Shown piece by piece: positions 13,101 through 24,454 of a stretch of 64,000 bases of DNA. The notes under the pieces were generated by a model. That model did not search any database. It had not been told where the DNA came from and was given only the letters and a program-made list of their open reading frames with translations. Numbering within the stretch: the stretch's first letter is position 1; the number at the start of each line of letters is the position of its first letter. A program made the translations under genes and the position numbers. This stretch comes from Argopecten irradians (Eukaryota > Mollusca > Bivalvia > Pectinida > Pectinidae): contig NC_091135.1 of the NCBI RefSeq assembly GCF_041381155.1, positions 54,635,997 through 54,699,996 on the forward strand, in the 5' to 3' direction.

Positions 13101-13836
13101 ATAATGTAACTAATATTATAAACTGTGCTACATCTATACGTACTGCTATGAAGTCCATTAAGCAGTGTGTTTTTAGGTATGATGAGCAGACCTGGTTCAC
13201 GGAAATATGGAATGATAATAGAAATATAAACGGAAATAAGCTTAGGACATATAGAACTTTTAAGAGAGATTTAAAAAATGAAAGTTATGTTTCCTGCATT
13301 ATGTCTAGAGGTCACCGTAGCGTTCTTGCTAAGTTGCGTTGTGGCAGTTTGCCATTGAATATAGAGACAGGGCGTTATTGTAAGCCTCCAATGCCTTTAA
13401 ACAAAAGAACTTGTCCATTTTGTCAAGATAGCATTGAGTCTGAAGTTCATTTTATTTTTAACTGTAAAGCGTATTGTGATTTAAGGAAAACTTACATATT
13501 TGATAGAGTAACTGTTTTATGTGAACATTTTGAAAGTATGTCTTCTGATAATCAACTTCTCTTTTTAATGAATTGTGATGTTTTACAAGATAGTCTTACT
13601 AAATATATCTTTTTTGCGATGAGGAGAAGGCGATCTCTATTATAATAATCTTAACTTATTATAACTTTAACTGAAAATGGTATTTTATTCACATATATTG
13701 TCCATAATTTTAGTACATTCGTGTCTCGTAAGCCAATTAATGGCTGTGCATTTTTACTAATGATGAATATTTTTTAATTATAAATGTTGTGTAAAAATGT
13801 GTCACACGTTAATAAAATATATTATTATTATTATTA
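10190..13836 (+). mobile_element. 5'-truncated non-LTR retrotransposon with endonuclease remnant, RT and zinc-knuckle tail, carrying a nested insertion
   Basis: Starts inside the APE endonuclease (DLNARIGEENDFIEG at about 10190, later GRSVVDYILVP and PDHSYL). A repeat element occupies 10801-11334. Beyond it the frame continues (DKEKTWLKYKGS) to TGA at 11526. RT motifs: AAGIDNIPAEALK, RGITLLSVACKVYC, FIDLQKAFDTVDRDCLW, RGLKQGCLLSPAAFSLYIND, FYADDIALIS (YADD at 12446-12457), YLGLWFDEYLDLK. Tail motif CPFCQDSIESEVHFIFNC at about 13410-13460. Breaks: the insertion, TGA at 11526, a deletion near 11912 removing part of the RT, and TAG at 12395. The 3' end is a (TTA)n tail at 13821-13836, as in I-type elements. 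Confidence 0.88.
10801..11334 (-). mobile_element. (CAAA)n-tailed SINE-like repeat, full copy, nested in a LINE
   Basis: A 534 bp copy flanked by the 9 bp direct repeat CATTATGCG at 10792-10800 and 11335-11343. On the minus strand it starts CAAGTCCCTGCAGGTAGGGC and ends in GTTAATAGGACGTTAATTAA followed by (CAAA)n. This gives it a simple-repeat 3' tail, as expected for a retroposon moved by LINE machinery. It is about 90 percent identical by eye to 44801-45336. Removing it rejoins the LINE frame. No protein is expected; an open frame on the other strand is shared by both copies but shows no domain. Confidence 0.85.
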
Positions 13837-14614
13837 CAAGCTAACCGATATTTACATAATATATAATTCATTTTTCGCAATTTTCAAACATGTGAAGATG
13901 ACGTACATATACATATCTTTATTTCATTTAGCAAATAGGCTAAAAAGCCTTTGTGCAAAACAAATACAGACATGACAATGGTAAACAGACTTTTCTGGAA
14001 AAAGGATGTACACTATATATATATATATATAAATAAAAAAAAAAATAAAAAAAAAATAAAAATATTTTACATGATGAATAATTTGCGTGCCCTGTGCTAC
14101 GGCTGAGGTGACCAATATTACATTTCACGGTCCCGGAATAGCAGTTGAGATAGGTAGTTTTTACCTTGTACACACGTTCCTTCCACATATTCATAATTCT
14201 AAATATAACTTTCAAAGACAGCTATATCTGGATCAAATTATCGATGAAAAATTACATAATATCTTTTAAGACCGCGATCGAGTGCATTGTGGGTAGCGAT
14301 AGGCCTACAATAGGACGTCTTTGGAGGCGGTAATTGGAATGTTAAATGATTTGTTTTAATGTCAAGGAGACAAGAGTCATCTCGTCTTTCCGTGTCGACA
14401 CCAAAATAAAACTAACAGGCCTATTCAACGATACGTCCTTTGCCTACTGCAAGACACTGACCGTGTATCAGATGTAAATCCTCAGTTATATAATCACATA
14501 TTTTGTAGTAATAGCTACAGGTACATGAAGGCCTCATCAGATTTTGTGAATAGTTTGAATAGGCATGTTTGCATGATATATTAAAAAAAAACGAAAAAAA
14601 TGCCGCCGGTGGTG

Positions 14615-14820
14615 TTTGTTTGTTTGTTTGATTAATTAACTTCCTATTCACTGCTATGGTTATGTAAGGACGGCCTCCCATGTATGCGGTATGTTGCGTG
14701 TATGTTGTGCGAGGTGTGTGTTTTGGGAGATTCATGTTGCGTCTTCTTGTATAGTGGAACCGTTGCCCTTTTCATAGTGCTATATCACTGAAGCATGCCG
14801 CCGAAGACACCAAGCAACAA
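14615..14820 (-). mobile_element. (CAAA)n-tailed repeat, 5'-truncated copy
   Basis: Matches the tail-proximal 205 bases of the full copies (GGTTATGTAAGGACGGCCTC, ATAGTGCTATATCACTGAAG). It lacks the head, as expected from 5' truncation during reverse transcription. More diverged than the full copies. Confidence 0.8.
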
Positions 14821-15589
14821 AACATGCACGTTCACACTAAGACATATTCCTGCTTATTTATATATACAGTGATTTTTTTTAATAAAAAGCAGATAACACT
14901 GTTATTATAATCACCTATCATTAATAATAAATATTTGATGATGTATGATTTAGTATTTCCTAATAGGAAAAAAATTGTAAATGTAATGTGTATGTAGCTG
15001 TTGTTTCAACATGAAGAAAAGTGAAAACAATGATAATAACACATTGATCACAATTTACAAAGTTTTTTGTTGTTGTTCTTTAATATACCTGGTATACGAT
15101 AATCTTTATCTTATTGATTTTTTTGCAGAAATGCTCGAACGTCGGTGAAGACACCCTAGGCCTGAGAGGCATGAGTTAGATTTCGCCGAGACGAAGCACA
15201 GGCTCGTGTTACGTTGATACGGAGAAAACGACAGTTTTCATTTTATAACGTTACCATGCCATGATGAAATATCAAAGTTATATGCAGGGAGATATTGTAC
15301 AATGCTTTCTTTTTTAGATATAACTTTCGATCGAGCCTACTGCGTATGCATCGTAAAATTCTACTAAGTTGCATGCAAAATCACGATAACTGCATGGTCG
15401 ATGTCGGGAACAGGTCCGATTTAATGCATTCAACTCAAGTATAAAAAATGAATGTTATTTCTGAAATTTTTTGGACTAAAGATAGTCCATGTGAATGTTT
15501 AAGTCTTCAAAGATCGCTTCTTTTATAATGAATAAGAAAAAATAACACGAAAAAATCAAAATAACTACTCATGACCCAGTACCGCGGTT

Positions 15590-15915
15590 TCGTCGGTTTT
15601 CGACGGCGAAAAACCAAAATAGATCTAGATTTGTTACACACAATGTCAATCATATTCAATTCAAATCATTAATCATATGTTTCAGGAGCATGTGAATTAT
15701 GTTTATGTGCAATATTTCATTTTTCATTTTTCGATGGCGGAAGACCAAAATAGATTTTTTACACACAATGTCAAACATATTAAATTCAAATAATTAATTA
15801 TATGTTTCAGAAGCATGTTAATGATATTTTTGTGCAATATTTCATGAATTTCATTTACTAAACGAAGCATATTGTATCAGAAACATATATGTTTCTGAAA
15901 CATATATGTTTCTGA
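15590..15915 (+). repeat. ~135 bp tandem duplication and adjoining palindrome
   Basis: ACACACAATGTCAATCATAT at about 15639 and ACACACAATGTCAAACATAT at about 15761 head two parallel units ending in TGTGCAATATTTCAT. At 15881-15913 ATCAGAAACATATATGTTTC and GAAACATATATGTTTCTGAT form a perfect palindrome. Confidence 0.8.
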
Positions 15916-16150
15916 TTGTATCGAAAAACGCAGTACGATAGCCTAGGCCTACTGTTTCTTTTTCAAGTTTATTCTTTTTTTTGTCAAAGTTTAAATGATA
16001 AAATGTTTCAAGATAAACTTACACATCTTTTTTTAAAACTATGTTCTGCTGTATATAAGTGCAAATTGCCACCATTGTACCACAAAAGAATGTTTATTCC
16101 TTCAAAACGCAAGCTTGCAAGGTCGAATAACCCGCGGGCTCATACAGGAC

Positions 16151-16625
16151 TAAAAAGTGACGTCACTGGAATATTCGGGATCAAATCATCAAATTTAAAA
16201 ATGGTGATCAAAATAAAGAAATTAAATATTTATTTACTCGCATCGTAATATTTTCCTATCGCAACTATTACATGAAATTCTTATTATCTGGTAACGAGGT
16301 CTATTTATTTCCATATTAGTGCTGAAAATAACTTGTTTAACTTAATTAATATTGTTCCGCTCCTTTTGCTGAGTTTGAATTCGAAAATTTGAAGGGCTTC
16401 AGAACGCTTGTTTTCAACTGGAATCAACACCGTAGTGATAAAGACCTTCCAAGCGAGTATTTGCATCACATAAAAAGTTGATTTTCTCCAAAAGTAGGTA
16501 AATTAAAAAACATTAATTTTGCTGGACCACCTAAAAATTATTCTGATTTCGGAACAGTTGGAATTATGAAGATACTTCTAACAGTATTCTTATTATGATT
16601 ATTATATATTATGTAAGTTAATTAC
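16151..16625 (+). pseudogene. Decayed paralogue of the signal-peptide exon unit
   Basis: Aligns along its length with 17202-17705, from AAAAGTGACGTCACTGGAAT through GGAATTATGAAGATACTTCT to ATGTAAGTTAATTAC. The small leader intron has lost its acceptor (TTTCGG where the other copy has TTTCAG). The signal-peptide frame reads MKILLTVFLL, then a TGA, then LLYIM. The downstream donor GTAAGT is kept. It is probably a dead duplicate. Confidence 0.5.
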
Positions 16626-17205
16626 AAGCTAACCGATACTTACATTATATATATAATTGGCTTCTTAGGTAAAATATGTGTTTTCGTTTAAATATCACAT
16701 ACAGTGTATATAACAATAATGACAATAAAAAACTAACCTAATTTTATAACATATATGTATAATTCATTTTTCACAAAAAAAAAAAAAAAAAAAAAAAATA
16801 CGGGCAGCCACTTGAAACATCATGATATACATGTGCATATCAAAAGGTATCCAATACTTTTAAATGACATACGTTTCAAATTGCTAGTAAACGTTTCTGC
16901 TACTATCGTTTGTGCGATGAAATGAGGTGAGGAGGTTTTGCCGAGTCATCTCGGTTTTCAGTGTCGACATCAAGATAAAAATTGTATTGTAAGATAGTGA
17001 CCGTGTATTCTGTTTATCCTGCAACTTTTTCATTATACATACAGAAGATGGTATTCAAAACGAAAGTAAATTGCCTGTTATTTGCATTCACTATGAGTGT
17101 GTAATCCTTTTTACTACCGTGGGAAATATGTAAGCGACGTCATTTCGGTGATTGTGACGTCACTGTTTGGCGGGACTGACTGCCGTTTCATTCACTCCTA
17201 CTAAA

Positions 17206-17213
17206 AGTGACGT
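17206..17213. promoter_or_regulatory. CRE palindrome(s) upstream of the signal-peptide exon
   Basis: TGACGTCA inside AAAAGTGACGTCACTGG near 17208. A second copy, GTGACGTCACTG, is about 53 bases upstream near 17155, and a partial one (GCGACGTCAT) lies near 17134. The paralogous unit keeps one near 16158. Clustered full CRE sites at conserved positions suggest a cAMP/bZIP-controlled promoter. Confidence 0.35.
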
Positions 17214-17469
17214 CACTGGAATGTTCGGGATCAAGTCATCAAATTTAGAAATTGAATCAAACGAAAGAAATTAAACATTTATTTACTGACATCGTAATAT
17301 TGTCCTATTGCAACTATTACAGGAAATTCTTATTATCCGGTATCGAGTTTTGTGCCCGACTAATATCGATATTAGAGCCGAAAATGCATTGTTTCTTGAT
17401 ATTGTTCCGCTTCTTTTGTTGACTTTATATTCGTAAAATGAACTTAACCCGCGAAGGGCGTCAGAACGT

Positions 17470-17705
17470 TTGTTTTCAACGGGACATAAACAGCGTAGAG
17501 ATAAAGACCTTCCAAGTATGGCAAAAGTGAATATTTGCATCAGGGAAATAGGGACACAAAAAGTCGAATTTATCCAAAAGTATGTAAGTAACACTACATT
17601 AATTTTGTTGGAACACTTAAAAAATCGTTCTGATTTCAGAACAATTGGAATTATGAAGATACTTCTTACAGTATTTTTATTATTATTATTATATATGATG
17701 TAAGT
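17470..17705 (+). CDS. Candidate 5' exons of a secreted-peptide gene (signal-peptide exon, downstream exons not placed)
   Basis: A leader ending AAAAGTAT is followed by donor GTAAGTAA at 17582. A short AT-rich intron ends in CTGATTTCAG at about 17640, then comes AACAATTGGAATT and ATG at 17653. The open frame MKILLTVFLLLLLYM is a textbook signal-peptide start. It is cut by a consensus donor GTAAGT at 17700 in phase 2. Perfect CRE palindromes lie upstream at about 17155 and 17208. The same layout exists, decayed, at 16151-16625. A possible later exon after TTTTTTTTTTCAG at 18071 (FGTCICDLRANVHCS, stop at 18271) is in the wrong phase to join directly, so the rest of the gene is unresolved. Confidence 0.4.
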
Positions 17706-18071
17706 TAATTACTTAAAAGGACCAATGAGATCATATAGGAACTAACATAAAGATATACTAGCTGTTGTATATTTCTATAAACAATATAAAATTTCAAACT
17801 GACAAGCTCACCATTATTATTTCAAAAATTGTTTTGCTGACTGAGATGGAGGTTGCAATTGGCTTATGATTGTTATTATGTAAGGATCACCCTCGGAAAT
17901 CAGTGTCTAAACTTCTCTAGACTAGAGTAATAGATCGGGACATCGCGACCCTTTAGGTATGTGGATTACAAATGAATTTAGATTGCGGATATCCCTGTCG
18001 AAGGTAAGAGAAATACTTTTCTCTTGGTTAACGAAAACTATATAAGTTTTAAAATGTGTTTTTTTTTTCAG

Positions 18072-18271
18072 TACGATTAGAAAAAAAAATTAATTTTGGT
18101 ACATGTATATGTGATCTACGCGCAAATGTCCACTGCAGTCAATTTGGGCAATGGTCAAAAAATCTCGTTAAAGACAATGTGTCCTGTAGTCTTACTCGGA
18201 CCTACATCAGGATTAGAGCAACTTTTGTAAATAAATACTCGAATTATTCATATTTGCCTTCTTATGTGTAG
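18072..18271 (+). other. Possible cysteine-containing terminal exon
   Basis: A long pyrimidine tract and CAG end at 18071. The open frame that follows includes NFGTCICDLRANVHCSQFGQWS and VSCSLTRTYIRIRATF (given here as two separate pieces) and ends at TAG 18269-18271. Four cysteines and a WS...CS motif vaguely recall a thrombospondin type 1 repeat, but this is weak. Phase does not fit the signal-peptide exon upstream. Confidence 0.2.
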
Positions 18272-18612
18272 AAGTGAATAATTCTTATAATAGACAATAA
18301 TATCCTCCCAGGTGGGTACATTTGTATCTATTTGATTTGTGAACTTTCTGGGAGTGGTATGTATGGCTATACGATTATGAATTTAATTATATGAACCAAA
18401 TTCGTTCACAGTGATTATGTTGAGTGGTTTTTCCTACTAGTATGATCAGTCTAGTCTACTTTTAATGGTAAAAACTTATGGCTTCACTGATTTGATATTT
18501 TACAAAAATACGTTTTTGATAAAGAAGAAAGTCACATAAACATTGTAGATGTTTTGTGTACTGGTTGTGCGGTACATATTAGAAATCAACGGAAACAAAG
18601 TTTAAAACTTGT

Positions 18613-18963
18613 TAAAGGCCCACTACCTTTCCGAAACGAAAATTAAAGTTTCTTAGAAATAATAATAACATAAAAAGATATTTATATCGATTGCCTAAGA
18701 TGAGGTTTCCTGCGTAATATATGTTAACAGTGAATATTCATTTCGCTGTTTTGCCGTCTGGCGCAGTGGTGGTCAACTAACGCGTGGTAATTAGGATGAC
18801 GGCGGGAAACATAAGGCAGCCAGCGTTAATTAAGCAAATTAGCATTAAATTTATTTTAAATAAATTGTTCAGGGGGTGATGGTAAGTGTAGTAGTATCGG
18901 AAAACTAATAACTTTTGTGACTCTACAAATTGAAAGCCGCTACAGAAAGGCGGTGGGCCTTTA
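18613..18963. mobile_element. MITE with TAAAGGCCCAC inverted ends, 351 bp
   Basis: Left TAAAGGCCCACTACCTTTC and right GAAAGGCGGTGGGCCTTTA are inverted with two mismatches in 19. The interior is non-coding. An isolated GTGGGCCTTTAAAC near 10158 may be the end of another copy. Confidence 0.65.
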
Positions 18964-20639
18964 TATATTATTGATTAACAAACCCATTAAATACCAGAGT
19001 TTAGAAAACACAAGATGTAGGTACGTAGGAACTGATCTCCAATACTGGTAATCGATGAGATACAATTTAAATAAGGTTAATGTATTCAAGGCTTCGTAGT
19101 CTACAAACCTTCAAGATGAAATAAGCTAAACACATAACTATAATTAGGTACTGAAGACATCTGCTATGATAATATTACTTTAGTCGGCGTTATACAAGTT
19201 ACTCTAAATCAACTTTATTTCGCGTGTGATTTACTTTAACGAAATTCGCGATCCAGGTCAATTCGCGAATTTTTTCTCCGCGAGTTTACATTTACATCAT
19301 TGATATCAATAGCAAATTTGTTTTTAAATGAAAATAGCGACATTTAATAATCGCGTCAGAGTCTTGATACAAATTTTGATGATAACACATAATTTCTATT
19401 ATTATATATGTTTCCCTAATTGCGATTATTTCTATTGTAAGAATTGGGCCTTGTAGCTTCGATCGAAAACTGACCGATTTACGAGTAAGTGATTAGAATA
19501 ATACCGAATACTACAGAAACCAGATACATTGTACCACCATATGTAAATAAAGTAGAGTTAGATATAAGAAAACATGAAAATATTTGCTTAATTAATAATA
19601 ACATCTACAATAATTCAAATATGACACATTAGAACTACAAATGATGACAAATGAGTTTTGGACAATAAAGTAAATAAAAAACGAGGACAAATTACCATCA
19701 AATATAAAAGATTTCAAAGAGAAAGCATTGGATCAGTGGGCGTCAATGACAGTTACTAGTAAACAGTAACTTTGTTATAGATTATTCAGAGTGTATTTCC
19801 CTAGAGTAAATATAGGGTTTAAAGTATTTGTTTTGAAAGAAAAAATATTAAGGGTTGGCTAAATACTAACCAAGGTTTGACAGCAACCGTTCTTCGTAAA
19901 CCATTGTCAATTTCTCTGCACAATAGTATATACACCGTGGACTCTTATGGATTAATCTTGATTTATTCAGAGAAAAAAACGGAGAAATGAGTACAACATA
20001 ATATATCTGTAAACCAACATGAATACAATTGATGTTTTGTTTTGTGTGTAGGTAGAGATTGCTTTGTTGGGGGCAACTTGTATCTATAAGGGAAACATGT
20101 AATGTAACAAACGGGTACCTGTTTAGTTTTTTGTTAACTGTAAAGCGATATCAACATTATTTAGAGTCCCAATATTCGTATCTGTCTGATATTTTACGTG
20201 CTTCAGAAGAATTTTGATAAACAAAATCATGTTATAATTCATTCAGGGACAGGATTAAATCGAAGTCAAGATGGGTGGTAATGATTTAGAAACTTTCGAT
20301 GAAAAAAAATCAAATATATATTGCACATAGCTAAGTGTGCCCCACTGTTCAAACAAACCGAAATTGGCCGACTTTCTAACGTCGTTGCCGAGAACATCAT
20401 GTGATTGCCGTTACTATACATGACGTCGTGCCGAACTCTCACGATAACGTGTCATAAACTTTCCGACTTCTGTTCGACAATGATCGTTACATCTCAATCT
20501 CTCCAAGGGTTCATTGCGGTTCCTTAAATGAAATGTGGAACTGCAATGCACCCTGGGAGGGATTGCGAAACTTCTATGGCGACCAGCCAACAACTGCTGT
20601 ACCAAAGTTTCAAAAAATATTTCGAAATAGTTTTAGTTT
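18964..20639. other. No gene seen
   Basis: AT-rich. The open frame 20605-20414 on the minus strand has no recognisable domain. The small dispersed repeat at 19206-19300 is listed separately. Confidence 0.45.
19206..19300 (+). repeat. Dispersed AT/CG-motif repeat, copy 1
   Basis: CAACTTTATTTCGCGTGTGA, TTTACTTTAACGAAATTCGCG, TTTTTTCTCCGCGAG. Its reverse complement recurs at about 27280-27370 (CACGCGAAATAAAGTTCG, ATCGTGAAAATAAATTACA), so it is a small interspersed element. Confidence 0.5.
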
Positions 20640-21102
20640 AAACATATTTTATTTGAACAAAGTCAAAAGGAATTAGGCACAAGTTATACAACTTAGAATT
20701 GCCCTCTCCCATACAAATGTATATGATGTTACATAATCAAACATACAATAGCAGCATTAATGATTGTATATCAAATTATATGTAAAAGAAAGAAAGAAAA
20801 AAGAAACAAACAAACATTAATAATTATTGGTGGTCACATTTGATTTGTTTAGCCATACCAGCACCCACGTTTTATAGCTACATGTAAAATTGTTTCAACA
20901 TTTGACATTCATGACGTGACTAATTCCATACAATTGAACATGAATTTTGTAAACAATCTAAAATGATATATAAATGATTTTACAATTAATATCTTACAAA
21001 TACATTTTGGCATTAATGTTCTTTTAGAAAAAATATCATGAAACAAGTTTTGACAATGAAATGCCAGCGATCATCATTTAGCAATCAGTGAATGTTGTTC
21101 GA

Positions 21103-24100
21103 TCAAACAAAGAGATTGGTATTTCTTATATATTCTTGAATTGTCAGGCGTATGCTTTCATTATCTTTCGGACTAAGTGTATCAGAACCATTAAGTATCA
21201 ACTTCAAATTAATATTCGTATTATACAAAGACAATTTTCTCATAAGTATGACATGGTGGTCATTAAATTGGTCACATTGGAAAAAGTAATGAAATGCATT
21301 TTATATAGGAAATAAACAACGACAAGATGGTGATAAAACTAAATTAACTTTGAATAAGTCAGCATTTAACGCACTGCAACCATGACGAAGTCTTGTATGC
21401 ATAATATCAAGTTTTCTGTTTCCAACTGACCGTCTTGCCACAGTCTTTTTTCCGTTTGATTAGGGTTTTAAATTTTGTAACAGTTTCTGAAGATCTTACT
21501 GTCAAATCTAATTAATTCCAAAGCTTCACCGTACTGGGAAGAAACGATTTTTCAAATAGCACTAGGCGACACCTAGGGGATACATAATCATGATTATTTC
21601 TTAAGTTATAAATGGTACTTTCATTAACCCTATCAGGTAAAATATCATGTAAATAAGACGGAGCTATATTATGATGAATTTTATAAAATAATAATAATTT
21701 TTTCTGCTTCCGTCTTTCCGATAATGTGTCCCAACCAGTTTCCATATATAATGAATTTCTACTTGCGAAAGAGGTTAAACCTGTAACTATTCTGGCAGCT
21801 TCTAATTGTATTTTTTCTAGTTTTTCTGAATCTAAATTGGTGCATCCATCCCACACCTCACTCGCGTATTCCAATAAAGGTCTAATAAACACAGTATATA
21901 ATTTAGACAGCGTTTCCCCTTTTGATATAAATTTCAACTTGCGCAAAACCGACAAATGCCGTGAGGCGGAGTTAGCGATATTAGTAATATGCGTTTCCCA
22001 TTTCATATTTTCATTCAAAGTTATACACAAGTGTTTGTGTAAACCACCGTTAGTCAAAATCGTGTTATCAAATTGCAAATTAATATCTAATTTTTCAAGA
22101 GAACCGTTAAATAAAACTACTTCAGTTTTATTAGGATTAAAATTTACTTTCCATTCCCTTGACCAGCGCTCTATAATTGATAAATCATGATTAATGTGTT
22201 GTTCAATATCTTGGATGTTATTTGAAGAATACGCGAGAGAGATGCCGTCAGCAAACATTCTTGATAAGGAAAACAAATGTTCAGATACATCGTTTATGAA
22301 TATCAAAAATAAAAATGGTCCAAGAACCGACCCTTGAGGAACGCCAGCTTTTAAATAACCAGGATTTGAGTAACAATCACCAATAACGACAATTTGATTT
22401 CTATCACTTATATAATCTTTTATCCAATTATAGATATTTCCCCTGATACCATACGAAAAGAGTTTTTTAAGTAATCCACGATGCCATACCCTATCAAATG
22501 CTTTTGAAATATCGAAAAATACCATACATGTTTGTTGTTTATTTTCTAATGATACACATATATTATGATAAATCTCTAAAAGTTGGGACACGGTAGAGTG
22601 TCCCGGAAGAAAACCAGACTGATACTTATATAGAAGATTGTAATCAATGACAAAATTATGCAGATGTTTATAAATAGCCCGCTCAAAAACTTTACTTACA
22701 GTACTTAGAAGTGAAATCGGCCTGTAATTAGAGGTTAGAAAACGTTCACCCTTTTTGAATATTGGCATTACCACAGCAGTTTTCCATTGACTAGGAAATT
22801 TACACTGTCTCAGGGATAGATTAAAAAGTAATTGCAAAGGAAAACACACGGTTTCAGCTGTGTTTTTTAACATTTCGTGACTAATAGTATCTTTACCAGT
22901 AGCTTTATTAAGCTTAAGAGTTGAAACAATATCTTTAACTTCTTGAACAGAAAAACATACAGTTTCAATGGTATTTTGACATCTCGATGGAAATTCGGGT
23001 ATGTTACATGGTTCATCAATAATTTCAGATATGGAGCAAAAAAACGAATTCAGTAAATCAGTTTTTTTCTTGTTATCGTACACTAATATACCATTACCAC
23101 TATCATATAATGGAGGGACAGATTCTGATAAAGCAGATTTTCCAATTAGACGATGCATCAATTTCAAATATGATTTTGAGTCCTGTATAGCAAAATTGTC
23201 TATAATTCCATTAATATTTTCAAAAAAGGATACTTTAGCAAATTTTTTCATATTGTTAACCCGGTTTCGTTGGTGTTCACCTGGACTATTAGAGCTACGT
23301 GCTTTTTTATGCAAACGATTTCTTTTTCTAATTTCAGTGCGTAATTCCGAGTTGAACCATGGTTTGTCATTTTTTCTGATAGTTACTATTTTTCTGGATA
23401 TACACATATTAGCAAAGTTTAAAAAGGAGTCAGTGAAAATTTCACAAGCTTCGTCAACGGAACAATTTTCAAATCTCTCTTGCCATAGAAATTCTCTGAT
23501 TAATTTATTGAACTGATCATAGTCGGCATATTTATACAACCACATGTTACGCTGGTATGTTTTAGTAATATCTTCTGTCAATTTAACAACCGCATGGGTA
23601 GCTGAATGGTCGCTAATTTCATTATTGACAGGAATTACAGAAGATTCAATAACATTTACAGTGTCACTGACAAGTATAGGATCGATAAGTGTACTGGAAT
23701 GAGCAGTGACACGAGTAGGTTCATTAATCACATTAGATAAACTAAAAAGAAGAAGAAGCTCATTGAGTCTATGATTTCGAACTCTAAGTAAGTCAATATT
23801 CATGTCGCCAAATATGAGAACATTAGAACTGATACCATGAGCACTCTCGATGGATGATTGAAAATTGTCCCAAAAAGGCATATTTGATCCTTCAGGACGA
23901 TAGACAGTGCATATAAGATAAGAACAATTAGTGAAATTTAACTCAACCCAGATAATTTCTCCCCCATCAAATTCCAAATCATGTCTACGTTTAAAATGAA
24001 CGTCGTTTGATATGTAAACCATAACACCACCCCCAAAACAGTTTCTATCAAGTCATATGGGCTCTGAATATCCCTCTATCAATATATCAGAATTTAAAAC

Positions 24101-24454
24101 GTTTTCATCTAAGTGTGTTTCAGTTAAAAGTATACATGTGTGCTCATTAGCCAGCTGTTCCATATCTCCGATTTTATTGCGTATACTCCTTGTGTTGAGG
24201 TGGAAAAATGATAATTCATTTTGCTCATTCTCGGGTCCGGGATTAGTTTCAATATCATTGCTTAGGATCAATATCAATAAAAATGTTAAGTAATGATTAT
24301 GGTTTGCTAAAAGAGGCTTATGATACTGAATACTAATGGTCATTCCATATTTCACAAATGATTTAAGACGTTTAAAAACAATACTGAACAAATGAAAAAG
24401 AATAGTTAAAAAAAGATAACATACATTTATAGTGCAGGGATTCAAGAACGCCAT
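21103..24454 (-). pseudogene. ORF2 of the CR1-like LINE (2A-like motif, APE endonuclease, reverse transcriptase)
   Basis: ATG at 24454 opens MAFLNPCTINVCYLF. The 2A-like DIETNPGP is at residues 67-74 (24256-24233). TGA near 24035 replaces an expected Arg codon (SEPI-stop-LDRNCFGGGVMVYI; CGA to TGA is the simplest cause). The frame then runs 836 codons: GDMNIDLLR, ISDHSATHAVV (endonuclease end), NKATGKDTIS, NYRPISLLS, FFDISKAFDRVWHRG, GVPQGSVLGP. The RT catalytic motif reads FADG at 22255-22244 where FADD is expected. After STVKLWN a stop and frame change occur near 21510. C-terminal homology (RLRHGCSALNADLF, HYFFQCDQF, NESIRLTIQEYI) continues to TGA at 21105-21103. Confidence 0.88.

Larger units (their letters stand above)
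13837..17060 (+). repeat. Degenerate segmental duplication flanking the signal-peptide exon unit
   Basis: CAAGCTAACCGATATTTACA at 13837 recurs as CAAGCTAACCGATACTTACA at about 16625. GAGTCATCTCG..TGTCGACA..CACTGACCGTGTAT at 14370-14470 recurs at 16940-17010. Together with the exon units at 16.15 and 17.2 kb this gives at least three partial copies of one ancestral block. The block is broken by insertions, including a LINE ending at 13836 and a (CAAA)n-tailed repeat at 14615. Confidence 0.6.

Noticed and set aside
14087-14269. 60-codon open frame with NITFHGPGIAVEIGSF
   Set aside because: Looks protein-like by eye, but the start is not ATG-supported, no splice sites frame it clearly, and it lies in the degenerate duplicated block. 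Kept only as part of that repeat.
16776-16799. Poly(A) run as a retrocopy tail
   Set aside because: No target duplication was found around it and the sequence to the left aligns with the duplicated signal-peptide block, so it is a simple A-run.
22244-23516. Plus-strand open frames at 21726-22190 and 23001-23516
   Set aside because: Antisense shadows of the LINE ORF2.
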